This document shows, in pieces, positions 19,181 through 28,754 of a stretch of 64,000 nt of DNA; the stretch's first letter is position 1, and every line of letters begins with the position of its first letter. The stretch lies in NCBI RefSeq assembly GCF_900157305.1, contig NZ_LS974202.1, positions 1,302,001 through 1,366,000 on the forward strand, given 5' to 3'. Under the pieces are notes generated by a model. The model searched no databases. It saw only the letters and a program-made list of their open reading frames with translations, and was not told where the DNA came from. Source of the DNA: Mesotoga infera (GTDB lineage: Bacteria > Thermotogota > Thermotogae > Petrotogales > Kosmotogaceae). A program made the position numbers and the translations under genes.

Positions 19181-19674
19181 TTGAGATCAATGGAAGTCTC
19201 ATACTCTCGTACTCTAATTGCTATAGAGAAGCCTGGCTAATGGCTCACAGAATTATTCCGGAACAGGATAACACGTTCATTGCCCTGGGTCGTCTCATTC
19301 ACGAAACCTCCTACGAAAACAGAGGAGAGAAAGATATCGCCATAGATAACATTCGGCTGGACATGGTCGAAGAAAAAAAGGGAAGAACTATCGTCAGCGA
19401 GGTAAAGAAGTCTAAATACTCCCTTGAAGGAGCCAGAGATCAGTTGCTTTTCTACCTGCTGCGCCTGAAAGAAATGGGAGTCGAAGCTAATGGCCTGTTA
19501 CTAGTTCCAAAAGAGAAAAAGAAAATCGAAGTTAGCCTTAACCCGGATGAAGAAACCAGGCTGAAGAAAATGTGCGAAGAGATTCAGGATCTTGTTGAGG
19601 GGCCAATACCGCCTCTCGAAAGACCGCAAAACAAGTGCCAGAACTGCGCATACTACACTTATTGTTGGGTGTGA
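19177..19674 (+). CDS. cas4: CRISPR-associated exonuclease Cas4
   Basis: Cas4 trims prespacers and helps select PAM-containing ends with Cas1-Cas2. This 165-aa protein has the RecB-like nuclease residues H42, D62 and E75-x-K77 (SEVKKSK), the GARDQLLFYL helix, and four Fe-S cluster cysteines: C15 and C154/C157/C163 (CQNCAYYTYC). The start is a GTG overlapping the cas3 stop. Its presence fits the inference, from spacer overlaps in this window, that protospacer 5' ends are PAM-anchored. It lies 4 nt upstream of cas1. Confidence 0.95.
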   Translation: MIEINGSLILSYSNCYREAWLMAHRIIPEQDNTFIALGRLIHETSYENRGEKDIAIDNIRLDMVEEKKGRTIVSEVKKSKYSLEGARDQLLFYLLRLKEMGVEANGLLLVPKEKKKIEVSLNPDEETRLKKMCEEIQDLVEGPIPPLERPQNKCQNCAYYTYCWV

Positions 19675-19678
19675 TGAC

Positions 19679-20668
19679 ATGAAGCGAATGTTGTACCTCT
19701 TCACTTCGGGAAAGCTTTTGAGGATGAACAACACTCTTGTCTTCGAGAAAGAAGATGGAAAGAAGGTCCACCTTCCAGTCGAGCAGACGGATTCCATATG
19801 CGCTTTTGGAGAGTTGGATCTCAACAAAAGAGTATTGGAATTTCTGACCCAAAAACAGATCCCTCTCCACTTTTTCAATCGATACGACTACTATTCAGGG
19901 ACATACTATCCAAGGGAGCACCTCAATTCCGGCTTCCTGATACTTCAGCAGGTTAATTTCTACAACGATCCGGAGAAACGGCTTGACCTTGCGAAGAAAT
20001 TTGTCAGCGCCTCGATGACCAACATGCTTAATGTTCTGGCATACTACAATCGACGAGGAAAAGACCTGGAAAACGCGATCGAGAGCCTGAATTCATTGAA
20101 AGACCGACTGGTAGAAACTGCAAGCATCGACGAATCAATGGCCATAGAGGGCAACTTCAGAGATCTCTATTACAAGTGCTTTGATGCAATAATTGACAAC
20201 TCCAGCTTCGAGTTCGTTTCAAGAACAAGACAACCACCCCTGAATAGACTCAACGCCCTAATAAGCTTTGGAAACACGATGCTCTACACTACAGTTCTAG
20301 GAGAGATCTATCGCACCCATCTCGATCCGAGAATTGGATACCTTCACACAACGAATTTCCGTAGCTTCTCTCTGAACCTGGATGTCGCTGAGGTCTTCAA
20401 ACCGATTCTCGTAGACCGTCTGATCTTCTCCCTGATAAACAAAAAACAGATTCAGGCCAAACACTTTGCGAAGCACCTTGAAGGCATTTATATGAACGAT
20501 GCCGGTAAGGAGACGTTCGTGAAGGAATATGACGAAAAGCTGAAGACAACGATCAAACACCCTGGGCTGAAGAGAAACGTCTCGTATCGCTATCTTATCC
20601 GTCTAGAGCTGTACAAAATAGAAAAGCACATCACAGGAGAGAAAGAGTATGTCCCATGGAAAGGATGA
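19679..20668 (+). CDS. cas1: CRISPR integrase Cas1
   Basis: This 329-aa protein has the N-terminal beta domain (RMLYLFTSGKL) and the catalytic helical domain with E157 (AIEGNFRDLYY), H223 (RIGYLHTTNFRSFSL) and D235/E238 (LDVAEVFKP). It integrates spacers at the leader-repeat junction with Cas2. The ATG at 19679 is preferred: the frame extends 29 codons upstream, but those overlap the Cas4 coding end out of frame and do not look like Cas1. It is the only cas1 in the window, so it is the best candidate to serve both arrays. Confidence 0.97.
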   Translation: MKRMLYLFTSGKLLRMNNTLVFEKEDGKKVHLPVEQTDSICAFGELDLNKRVLEFLTQKQIPLHFFNRYDYYSGTYYPREHLNSGFLILQQVNFYNDPEKRLDLAKKFVSASMTNMLNVLAYYNRRGKDLENAIESLNSLKDRLVETASIDESMAIEGNFRDLYYKCFDAIIDNSSFEFVSRTRQPPLNRLNALISFGNTMLYTTVLGEIYRTHLDPRIGYLHTTNFRSFSLNLDVAEVFKPILVDRLIFSLINKKQIQAKHFAKHLEGIYMNDAGKETFVKEYDEKLKTTIKHPGLKRNVSYRYLIRLELYKIEKHITGEKEYVPWKG

Positions 20669-20671
20669 AGG

Positions 20672-20941
20672 ATGTACGTGCTTCTAGTTTATGATATCGG
20701 CGAAAAACGCGTAAACAAAGTGCTGAAAATATGCAGGCAATACCTCGACTGGGTACAGAACTCTGTACTTGAAGGCGAATTGACAAAAGCAAGCCTGGAA
20801 ACGCTCAAAAAACGCATTGAAAGAATTATGAACAAAGAAGAAGACTCGGTGCGGATTTACAAACTGAGGACGCAAGACGACCTGACGCTCGAAATATTGG
20901 GGATAGACAAAAAGCAAGTAGCCGACGATGGAATTATCTGA
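20672..20941 (+). CDS. cas2: CRISPR-associated protein Cas2
   Basis: This 89-aa protein has the Cas2 ferredoxin-like start MYVLLVYDIGEKRVNKV with D8, the QNSVLEGELT strand and a short C-terminal tail. It forms the dimeric core of the integration complex and sets spacer length. It starts 3 nt after the cas1 stop. A plausible RBS (AAAGGATGAAGG) lies inside the end of cas1. Confidence 0.96.
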   Translation: MYVLLVYDIGEKRVNKVLKICRQYLDWVQNSVLEGELTKASLETLKKRIERIMNKEEDSVRIYKLRTQDDLTLEILGIDKKQVADDGII

Positions 20942-20958
20942 AAAGAGAGGTGCTAAAA

Positions 20959-22017
20959 GTGGGGAATGAACCAATCACATTTAGAATCAAAACCCTGACA
21001 CCGCTATGGACCGGTGGGGCAGATGGAAAGATGGACAGAATCCACGAAACGGGAATTATCGGAAGTATCAGGTGGTGGTATGAAGTCATTGCTAGAGGGC
21101 TCGGCTATTACATTTGCGATCCGATTTCTGACAATCGCTGCAAACTATCCGGCAAAGAAAAAGACGGTGAAGAAAGGATTTCGAAGCTTTGTCCCGCCTG
21201 CTATCTGTTTGGAACTACAGGTTGGAAGAGAATGTTCAATTTGCCTGTAACGATCGATGGCAAACATACAATTAAAGGTAATGAACCCTTTTCACAGGCT
21301 ACAACCAACAGCATCAACAAGAGCTGGTTAAGTAAGGTCTTTGAGAAGAACCGTTATGATATGAACTACTTCGGTTCGCTTGAGCTTAAAGTTCTTCCAA
21401 GGTGCGATAGACATCAAATTGTAGAGCAGCTTAAGGCTGTCCTTTCAATTATGAGCAACTTTGGTTCTCTTGGGGCTAAGCCTCAATTTGGTTACGGCCT
21501 CTTTAAACTCGCTGATCATACGGAAGAAACAAAAGAATCACTTCGGATGATCAACAGATTCCTTAAGGAAAATTGCTTTATCAAAAGAAGTGATGATAAG
21601 AAAGGCTTTTCGCTGAAGAACTACTGGAAAATCGAAACAGAAGTTGGAAAGTCTCTACCACCAGCGAACCTGGAGTATCTGGGCAAGAAAGGTAAGGATG
21701 TGTATATTCCGATGTCTTTTGAAGTGAGATATATGTTGCGAAAAGAATACCTTGAAAAATGCGGATCAAAAAAAGCCACAGCAGAGATCTTTGGAGGGAC
21801 AAAAGGAGATAAATGGGCCAGTAAAGTCTTTGTTAGCAGTTTCTACAAAGAGGACCAGAAAAATGAGAAATATAAGTTGCGCATTTGGGGATTCACAGCA
21901 AGAGCTGTTTCGGAAATTGTTCGCGAAGCAATTGAAAGAGATTATGAGACTAATAACGATAGAGAGATTTTCTCTTTTGATGAAATGCTAAGTGAGGTGA
22001 CACAAATTGATTCTTGA
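20959..22017 (+). CDS. cmr1: Type III RAMP protein Cmr1-like (Cas7 group)
   Basis: This protein of about 352 aa opens with the Cmr1 signature: FRIKTLTPLWTGGADGK, then ETGIIGSIRWWYEVIARGLG. It contains a cysteine cluster and CPACYLFGTTGWKR, the usual Cmr1 loop. It caps the spacer 3' end of a Cmr-like complex. GTG at 20959 is preferred over GTG at 20950 because AGAGAGG at 20944-20950 lies 8 nt upstream of it. It begins just after cas2 and overlaps the next gene by 11 bp, so the type III module is probably in the same transcript as the I-B genes. Confidence 0.9.
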   Translation: MGNEPITFRIKTLTPLWTGGADGKMDRIHETGIIGSIRWWYEVIARGLGYYICDPISDNRCKLSGKEKDGEERISKLCPACYLFGTTGWKRMFNLPVTIDGKHTIKGNEPFSQATTNSINKSWLSKVFEKNRYDMNYFGSLELKVLPRCDRHQIVEQLKAVLSIMSNFGSLGAKPQFGYGLFKLADHTEETKESLRMINRFLKENCFIKRSDDKKGFSLKNYWKIETEVGKSLPPANLEYLGKKGKDVYIPMSFEVRYMLRKEYLEKCGSKKATAEIFGGTKGDKWASKVFVSSFYKEDQKNEKYKLRIWGFTARAVSEIVREAIERDYETNNDREIFSFDEMLSEVTQIDS

Positions 22018-22703
22018 CTGTAGTTCCAGCACCCTCTCTAAAATCAAGGAAGAAAGCATCATAAACCAACTCAAGGATAAACTCCAGAAAGACAAATCAG
22101 AAGAGAATGTGATTGCGGAAATTCTTAAAAAACTAAACGACTCAGAACTCTTGATTACTTTCAAATACCTCGAAGCCACAGGGAATTCCGATGGAGAAAA
22201 CTACGTAAAACAGGTTTATGCGAAGAGAAGGAAAAGTGCGAACTGCGGAAGCTCTTTCGCTGATGAAACATTCCATAAAGTCGATGCGACAGCCATGGAT
22301 ATTCTCCCTCCATACTCATTCATTATCGAGTTTGCTTTTACTCTTGAAAAGCCTTACATCTCCAAGGATGATGAGAATTTCACGATTATTGAAAACTCCA
22401 TAAAGCGAGAAAAGATTCTCGGTTGCCCATATATTCCAGGATCTACGTGGAAAGGCTGCCTTCGTTCAGCACTCTGGCATGAAGGTATGAAAGAAGATGA
22501 CGAGCAAATCACTCGAATCTTCGGAAATGAGAGACAGAATAATGAAAGCTTTCGACAGGGCCGTCTTCACTTCTTTCCATCGTTCTTCGATAGAGTAGAC
22601 TACGAAATCATAAATCCTCATAACAGGCAAACTCGTACCGGGACAAATCCAATACTCATCGAATGTATTCCTGCCAATGAAACCAGTAACTTCTCACTCC
22701 TGT

Positions 22704-23912
22704 CTCAACTTATGCACTTCGAGTTAACAAAGCGAGGAAGAAGGAAGTGGATAGAAGAGTCGCTAGCGGAAGAGCTTCGAGCTAATTGGAAGAAGTAATC
22801 GAATTTGATCAGTTCAAGGAAATCCCTGAGAGAGACCTGGTCTTTGACAGAGCGATAGAAGTTGGCGATCATCCATGTAGTGAAGGCAAGCTGGACAAGC
22901 TCTACATGCTTCTGAAAACTGGTAGAGGAGAAGACCTGAGCCTTGAGACCGAAGTTCTGCTTGACTGCTTTGAAGTAGGTCTCGATGTAGTTTCTCTTCC
23001 TATAATGCTCAAGGATCTCCCAATCGGTCAGAGAAGTATCGCTTGAGAGGATGATTCTGTTCTCTTGGTCTGTGTTATGAAAGACAAGCTTGACAGTGGC
23101 ATTGTTGTATTTGGGTATCTTCACAATGATAGAAGAGAGACCGCGAGTTTTGTCTCTCAATTTGGACAGATGGAGCTTGCGCCCCTGAAAGATAACATTC
23201 AGTACAGGATTGAGTCTTCCGATTACTGTGAAACCCATTTCCATAGCCTTCAGAAATATCTCCGAGCAGAGTATTCCTCCATCCATCATGAGGATAGTAT
23301 CTTTGAAGGGGATTCTCTCGAGCATTCGAATGAACTGGTCTGTGAGATTCTCTTCGTCTCTCAAAGAGGAGAAGAGAGGGAAGTAGAGTTTATCTTTCAC
23401 CCAGCCTATAGCGCTCAAGAGAGAGACTCCACTCACGATTCTATTCTCTATGGTTGAGTAGAAGCTCCCGAGATTCTCGATTCTCTTTCCTCTCCTCTTC
23501 ATGACAGTCTCGTCCAGAATGATGTACTTGAACTCGAGAAAATTCTCCTGGAGGAATCTAGAGATGTAATCTACTCTCGCGTATGAAAGGTCTCTTGTGG
23601 AGAGTGACTGAGAGCTCAACATTCTCGAGATGGATGACTGAGAAGAAGAACAGAAGGGGGCCAGTCTGCTGGTGTTCTTATGAGCGGACAGGAAGAGGGC
23701 ACAGGAATACCCTTCAACAAACCTTCTCTGCTCTATACGTAGGAAGCGAACTGAACCGATGACATCCGAGATAATCTGTGATATATTCGTTGTGGGCATG
23801 AAATCATCCTTTCGTAAGGTTTCGTCACCACGAATATACGATGATTTCATGCCTTTTTCAATGACCCTGTCCTATTTCCTTCTTTTGGTTAAGTCAAAAT
23901 GCATAAGTTGAG
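22704..23912 (-). mobile_element. IS4-like insertion sequence, 1209 bp, with CCTGT target duplication
   Basis: The terminal inverted repeats start CTCAACTTATGCACTTCGAG on the left and CTCAACTTATGCATTTTGAC on the right (read inward). The first 13 bases are identical and further matches follow (TTAAC, AGAAGG-like). The 5-bp direct repeat CCTGT flanks the element at 22699-22703 and 23913-23917. It holds one intact transposase gene on the minus strand, opposite to the interrupted gene. Confidence 0.93.
22705..23799 (-). CDS. IS4-like DDE transposase
   Basis: This protein of about 364 aa carries the DDE residues in IILDETVMKRRG, LMMDGGILCSEIF and YRKRNYIETYFKAVK. The last matches the Y-x2-R-x3-E-x6-K signature of the IS4 superfamily in spirit, though exact spacing varies. 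The ATG at 23799 has AAAGGATG upstream; the longer frame starting at 23850 adds 17 residues with no RBS. The stop codon lies within the left terminal inverted repeat. The frame is intact, so the element may be mobile and the insertion may be recent. Confidence 0.92.
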   Translation of the reverse strand: MPTTNISQIISDVIGSVRFLRIEQRRFVEGYSCALFLSAHKNTSRLAPFCSSSQSSISRMLSSQSLSTRDLSYARVDYISRFLQENFLEFKYIILDETVMKRRGKRIENLGSFYSTIENRIVSGVSLLSAIGWVKDKLYFPLFSSLRDEENLTDQFIRMLERIPFKDTILMMDGGILCSEIFLKAMEMGFTVIGRLNPVLNVIFQGRKLHLSKLRDKTRGLSSIIVKIPKYNNATVKLVFHNTDQENRIILSSDTSLTDWEILEHYRKRNYIETYFKAVKQNFGLKAQVFSSTSFQKHVELVQLAFTTWMIANFYRSVKDQVSLRDFLELIKFDYFFQLARSSSASDSSIHFLLPRFVNSKCIS

Positions 23913-24454
23913 CCTGTATGTTCCCTTTGATCTTGTTGGAAAAGAATCAGTAGAGATCAAAAAGCAAATGCTTGAAGATCTAAAACTTGTTGTTGAAGGA
24001 CTCGAAGCGATGTTCACAGTATATGGATTTGGTGCAAAGACCTCAAGCGGATATGGAATTGCCAGCAACAATATAAAAAACGGGAAAGTCTACACTGACA
24101 TGTCTGTAAAGATAGAGCAAGAAAGCAAGGCAATGAAACTACCCGAGAATTTCCGGAAATACCTCAACGAAAACGGAACTGTAAAAGGCGAACTGATTGA
24201 CAATTCAACAGGAACCCTGCTCAGCAATAAAAATTTTCAAAAGCAGAAGACAGAGCACGGTTTTCTGAGTGGTGATGAATTCTCAAAATTTAAACGCTGG
24301 TATGAGGAAAATGGTGAATCTTACATGAAATCATTGAGTGTCAAACACTCTCAACAAAACGCGGGAGAATTCGCGAGCTTTACTGAGCTTATAGACTTAA
24401 CAAGGGCAATAGCCGATATGAACGCTCAACCAGATACAACGGGAGGTAATCCTG

Positions 24455-27433
24455 ATGAGTAAAGACTTGACTGTCCTTGCAGAAAACAGAGACGTTTTGC
24501 TTACTGCTGAAATTGCATGCTGGTTGCACATGATAGGGAAGTATCACGAAGACTTCATAAGCGAAAAAAACAGGAAGCTAGATGCTATGGTTCCCTCCGA
24601 AATCATTGTGAATCCCATGATGAGTAAGCTTTTCGTGGATGATCTCACTTACGGAGCCTCAGAAAAGGTGGCTGATAAATGGGGAAATGACAGATCAATT
24701 GTCAAGAAAACAATAATCAAGGAGTTTATTGAAACTCACAAAGGAAAACCCCAAAATCCCTATCTGAGCTTGAATCGAGATGCGCATGGAAGGGGCTCGG
24801 GAACAGAAAAAGGGATTCTTGATGACGAAGCATATGAAGACCAAAAAAATAGGGCTAATGCTATCATATACCCATCTACCGCATTTGGTTTTGAAAATAA
24901 CTACATGAACATTGACGAAATAGCTTCCGAAAGACATATTTTGTACAACTTTATACAACAAAAGCTAGATGCAGTTCGAAAACTGGCTGGGCAGAATAGT
25001 GCAGAGGACCTAAAAGTATGGAAGGTACTTAGACAGGAGTTTATCAGCACACTTCAGAGGCATTTCAGTAAAGCAATAGGAGACACTAGAAGACCTATAA
25101 ATGACGTTACTCTTTGGGACCAGACAATATCTTCGGTAGCTTTTTTCAAAGCAGAGCTTGCAGAATCCTTGATCAATGGATATAAAGACCCTTTTGATAA
25201 AGACAAATACACTTTCAGGTACCTTCACGTGACTTTTGACGGTGAAAGCTATGTGGCAAAAGGAACTGGTATTGGCGACACAATAACTCGAAGAAAGCTT
25301 ATCGACGAAGCATTTGATTCAGCAAAATTATTAATCGAGGTGGAGTATCCTCTCGGTTTAGAAATATACAGAGACACAAACGGGATAACTTTCTTAATTC
25401 CAGAGCTAAGTGAAAAACTGACGATTGATGACTTAGTTGTGAAGAAAGGGGTCAGTCTAAAGCAGACAATCTCAGAAAAGATCACTGCTTCAACTAACTG
25501 GGAAGTCACTCCGTTCTTCCATATCAGCGAAAGACCTTCAAGAAGTCTCTATAATTTGGGCTCTATGATATCAAAAAGGCCTGATGGCAATATTCCTTAT
25601 CTGAAACTCAAAGAACTCTGGACCGAAAAAGCAGAGTTATGCTCTTCCTGCAATATAAGACCTATTGAAGCTAGCTCTCGAAAACGAGGGATTAAGTTTT
25701 GTGAAGAATGCTACAAGAGAATCACTGGCCGTGGAAAACAGTGGGTGGAAAACAGGAATAATCAAACCGTATGGATAGATGAAATCGCAGACTCAACGGG
25801 AAAAATCGCACTGCTTAGCTTTGGCTTCAGTTTGAACAGTTGGATCAATAAAGCACATAATCTTTCAACATTCGGAAACCTTAAGAAGACGGTTGGTTTC
25901 TCCTTCAAGGAACTCACGGAAGAGCTTTCAACATCAAACAAGCTAGATTGTATGCCAAATCTGAAGAGTATTGGAAAAAAACACGTCTTAAATGATCTTA
26001 AAACAGTTGATGGCCTTTATGACTTCATGGTGGGTTCTGAGGACCTCGAAGATAACAAAGCGCTCACAAAAAATGAAAAGCTGGCACTCGCAATTTGGCG
26101 GAAACCTCCTTCATTCGCAAGGGTTCGGAGAGTCTGGGAAACGACGAGTAAGTTCTGGGATGAGGCTCTTGTAGAAATCAAAGCAGTTATAAGTCCAATA
26201 ACTGAAAGGATTGTTCTGAAAGTTCGGACAAATAATCTAAACCTCCCACCAAATAATGCCTATGAAGCCAAAGTCAATGAAACCAAATTCACTGTATTCT
26301 ACGAGAACAAGAATCCTAAAGGCGCTGATGGACTTGAAAACTTCGTGATAATTGAGAATCTTGATCTACTAGCTAAGAAGCTCGGTGTAGAAATAAAGAA
26401 AGGCAGTCGAAAGGATTTAATTGATGAATTAATCAAAGAGTTTAAAGACAAGAACATAGACTTTTTCAGCTCCAACACTCCTTTAGAAGTACTCGCAAGT
26501 TCAAGAATCGAAGGCATCGAAATCGAATCGTGTAATTACTCCCCGGTAATCGAAATAACAAAAGACCCGGAAAGATTCATGGTTCTTGTGCCGGCTGATA
26601 AGGCTCTTGAAGCTGCTAAAAAGATAAAGGAAAAATATGAAAAGGAAATGGGAAAAGTCAGAAACCGCTTGCCCATGAATCTTGGGATCGTGTACGCGGG
26701 ATATCATACGGCTCTTCCTGCCATCATGGATGCCGGGCGCAGGCTAATACAGATTGACAACAAAGAAAAAGAATGGATACTAACAAAGCAACCCGAAGAA
26801 TACTCCAACTACTTCAAACTGTATTTTGAAGATCAGGTTTGGAAAATCCCCTCAAAGATGGGAGACTGTTCAGAAGATGTATGGTATCCGTATTTCTATG
26901 TTGATAATCTGGATAAAGTTGAACGGGAAAAAAGATGCCTTTCTTTCAAAGGCCCATCTGGTAATTGGCTAGTTCATGTTTCTCAGCTCAAAGAGGGGGA
27001 TAAAGTTCTAGTCACACCTTCTTATTTTGATTTTGAGTATCTTTCTTCTGCTTCTCAGAGATTCGAAATCAGCTATAACGGCGAGAGTAGAAGGCGTTCA
27101 AAGGACAGAAAGCATCGTCCATACTATCTTGACGACCTGGATAAGATCGAAAGAGTATGGGTTATTCTCTCAACGAGACTTTCGAACAGCCAAATAAAGA
27201 AGCTGAACACTCTCGTTGAAGAAAAACGAAGAGATTGGACCGATTCACTTGGAGAAAAGGACGAAACTTTCAAGAGTTATGTAGAGAACGTCATTGACAA
27301 TCTTAGATGGAAGCAATCCCTCGCAAAAGATGAGAAAGATACACTCGTTGACTTCTGTGTGAGCAGGAAACTAGCAGATGTGCTGGAAATTCACATGAGC
27401 ATATTGAAGGATAAATCGGAGGTGGCGGAATGA
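24455..27433 (+). CDS. csx11: Cas10-family large subunit, Csx11-like (type III-C)
   Basis: At 992 aa this has the size and layout of Csx11, the divergent Cas10 of subtype III-C. Residues 1-35 hold an HD-like segment reading WLHMIGKYHEDF, with Met (26) where HD proteins have Asp. CSSC near 395-398 and CEEC near 417-420 form a zinc site. A degenerate first palm follows (GKIALLSFGFSLNSWI). The second palm shows EITKDPERFMVLVPADKALE near residue 703, where active Cas10 has a GGDD motif. The following EKEMGKVRNRLPMNLG and IMDAGRRL are typical of Csx11. Loss of GGDD is a known trait of III-C; the HD change is specific to what I see here. It starts at GGAGGTAATCCTGATG and overlaps its neighbours on both sides. 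Confidence 0.88.
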   Translation: MSKDLTVLAENRDVLLTAEIACWLHMIGKYHEDFISEKNRKLDAMVPSEIIVNPMMSKLFVDDLTYGASEKVADKWGNDRSIVKKTIIKEFIETHKGKPQNPYLSLNRDAHGRGSGTEKGILDDEAYEDQKNRANAIIYPSTAFGFENNYMNIDEIASERHILYNFIQQKLDAVRKLAGQNSAEDLKVWKVLRQEFISTLQRHFSKAIGDTRRPINDVTLWDQTISSVAFFKAELAESLINGYKDPFDKDKYTFRYLHVTFDGESYVAKGTGIGDTITRRKLIDEAFDSAKLLIEVEYPLGLEIYRDTNGITFLIPELSEKLTIDDLVVKKGVSLKQTISEKITASTNWEVTPFFHISERPSRSLYNLGSMISKRPDGNIPYLKLKELWTEKAELCSSCNIRPIEASSRKRGIKFCEECYKRITGRGKQWVENRNNQTVWIDEIADSTGKIALLSFGFSLNSWINKAHNLSTFGNLKKTVGFSFKELTEELSTSNKLDCMPNLKSIGKKHVLNDLKTVDGLYDFMVGSEDLEDNKALTKNEKLALAIWRKPPSFARVRRVWETTSKFWDEALVEIKAVISPITERIVLKVRTNNLNLPPNNAYEAKVNETKFTVFYENKNPKGADGLENFVIIENLDLLAKKLGVEIKKGSRKDLIDELIKEFKDKNIDFFSSNTPLEVLASSRIEGIEIESCNYSPVIEITKDPERFMVLVPADKALEAAKKIKEKYEKEMGKVRNRLPMNLGIVYAGYHTALPAIMDAGRRLIQIDNKEKEWILTKQPEEYSNYFKLYFEDQVWKIPSKMGDCSEDVWYPYFYVDNLDKVEREKRCLSFKGPSGNWLVHVSQLKEGDKVLVTPSYFDFEYLSSASQRFEISYNGESRRRSKDRKHRPYYLDDLDKIERVWVILSTRLSNSQIKKLNTLVEEKRRDWTDSLGEKDETFKSYVENVIDNLRWKQSLAKDEKDTLVDFCVSRKLADVLEIHMSILKDKSEVAE

Positions 27434-28356
27434 ACAATGAACTTTATAAGGAGGAAAAATTCGTTTTTATGACTCTTGACCCGATTCACATAGGAACGGG
27501 TGGGACTAATCTGGGTATAGTAGACAACACGATAGTGAGAGAAGCTGGCTCAAACATACCGATAATTCCAGGGACAAGCCTTTCAGGTGCGGCAAAGATG
27601 TTCGCTGCGATGCTTATGGGAGATCTGGACGCTGCCGGCAACAAAAAGCCCAAGAGTACTGAGAATCCAGTATCATACACTTTTGGGTATATAAATGGAA
27701 ATGGTTCTGAACAGTCAAGCAAAGCTGGCGTTGTAAGCTTTTCCGATGCAAGAATAGTTCTTTTCCCGGTCTATTCATCCGAAGGAACGATCTGGGTTAC
27801 GACCAAAGCTATGCTAAACGAAATTGGAATAGATGTGAAAAAACTAGATCTGGTTGAAGAAAAAGCTTATCACCTGGGTGGAGCAGGTGAGAACGGTAAA
27901 ATCAAAATCGGCTGGCTATATATTGATGTAGAAAACTTAGCAGTAGAAAAGCCCAAACTTGATGGCTTGGCAGGAAAAAGCGAATGGCAGCTTATCGAAC
28001 AGAAGATCTACATGGTATCAGACAAACTGTTCACGCAAATAGTCAATGACAACCTCGAAACAAGAACTTCCGTAGCGATCAATTCTGAAACCGGGGCTGC
28101 CGAAGATCAAGCTCTTTTCACATATGAAGCAATTCCAAGAGCCACATGGTTGATATCTAAGGTAATTCAGGATGACTTTAGATCGAACGGATTCGAAACC
28201 GCAAAGAATTGCCAAGTGAATGACAGAGTAAAAGACTGGAAATCCCCAATGGATGTCGTAAAAGCCGGCTTCAAAGTCATAGAATACCTTGGCATCGGAG
28301 GAATGACCACAAGGGGCTTCGGCAGAATGAAGATTATCTCTGGTGGTGAAAACTAA
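27430..28356 (+). CDS. cmr4: Type III RAMP backbone protein Cmr4-like (Cas7 group)
   Basis: This 308-aa protein starts FVFMTLDPIHIGTGGTNLG, then GIVDNTIVREAGSNIPIIPG, and ends with the G-rich loop GIGGMTTRGFGRMKI. In Cmr4, an aspartate in the GVVD-x-PIxRE segment cleaves target RNA at 6-nt intervals; the matching residue here is D32 (GIVDNTIVRE), which is intact. This suggests that guide-directed RNA cutting could persist even if the Cas10 subunit is catalytically dead. GGAGGTGGCGGA precedes the ATG, which overlaps the csx11 stop. Confidence 0.92.
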   Translation: MNNELYKEEKFVFMTLDPIHIGTGGTNLGIVDNTIVREAGSNIPIIPGTSLSGAAKMFAAMLMGDLDAAGNKKPKSTENPVSYTFGYINGNGSEQSSKAGVVSFSDARIVLFPVYSSEGTIWVTTKAMLNEIGIDVKKLDLVEEKAYHLGGAGENGKIKIGWLYIDVENLAVEKPKLDGLAGKSEWQLIEQKIYMVSDKLFTQIVNDNLETRTSVAINSETGAAEDQALFTYEAIPRATWLISKVIQDDFRSNGFETAKNCQVNDRVKDWKSPMDVVKAGFKVIEYLGIGGMTTRGFGRMKIISGGEN

Positions 28357-28754
28357 TGAAGAACCTTGATTACATTGCAGCGAAATCAGGGCAAAATGTC
28401 TTAGCTGCTCTAAATAGCATGGATAAAAAAGAACTCGAGAAACTCATTAATGATGTTCTTTTGGTACTCCACGGCAACGGTGTTTACGCCTGTATCCTCT
28501 ATCTCTATGCGAGAGAAAAGAAAAAAAGCGAAACAGCAGAGGAATTAGCAAAAGAATTACTGTGTTCTGCCAGAGAATCGTTGGGAATAGACTTCGAAAA
28601 TTTGGATGAGAAGATGAAAAATCCAGAAAGCGTGCTCAGTCTGGTTAACGAAAAGATCTGCAACAACACCGATTCTCTCTTTCTTGTAAAGGACTTATGG
28701 GAAAGGACTCTCGTTTACGCCAGATATGGGGCCAAAGCGAAGGTGAAGAAATAA
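28356..28754 (+). CDS. cmr5: Type III small subunit Cmr5-like (Cas11)
   Basis: This 132-aa, largely helical protein (NLDYIAAKSGQNVLAALN.., VYACILYLYAREKKK) matches the size and pattern of Cmr5/Cas11 small subunits that line the type III filament. It starts within the end of cmr4 (ATG sharing the TAATG junction) and its own stop overlaps the next ATG by 1 nt. Assignment is by position and size more than by motif. Confidence 0.85.
   Translation: MKNLDYIAAKSGQNVLAALNSMDKKELEKLINDVLLVLHGNGVYACILYLYAREKKKSETAEELAKELLCSARESLGIDFENLDEKMKNPESVLSLVNEKICNNTDSLFLVKDLWERTLVYARYGAKAKVKK

Larger units (their letters stand above)
22007..24462 (+). pseudogene. Type III RAMP protein, Cmr6-like, interrupted by an IS element
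   Basis: The 5' part (22007-22703, TTG start with GAGGTG upstream) contains the RAMP loop CPYIPGSTWKGCLRSAL. The 3' part (23918-24462) contains the glycine loop GFGAKTSSGYGIA typical of Cmr6-type C-termini. An IS4-like element at 22704-23912 plus one 5-bp target copy (CCTGT) separates them. Removing 22704-23917 joins ..FSLL to YVPFDL in frame, giving a 413-aa protein with no lost bases. The downstream fragment could start at an ATG at 23899 inside the element's end, but this has no good RBS. Without excision the protein is truncated. It is long for Cmr6, which may reflect its subtype III-C origin. Confidence 0.85.

Noticed and set aside
23899-24462. Independent small protein gene after the IS element
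   Set aside because: It begins inside the element's terminal repeat, lacks a good RBS, and joins in frame to the upstream half when the element and one target copy are removed.
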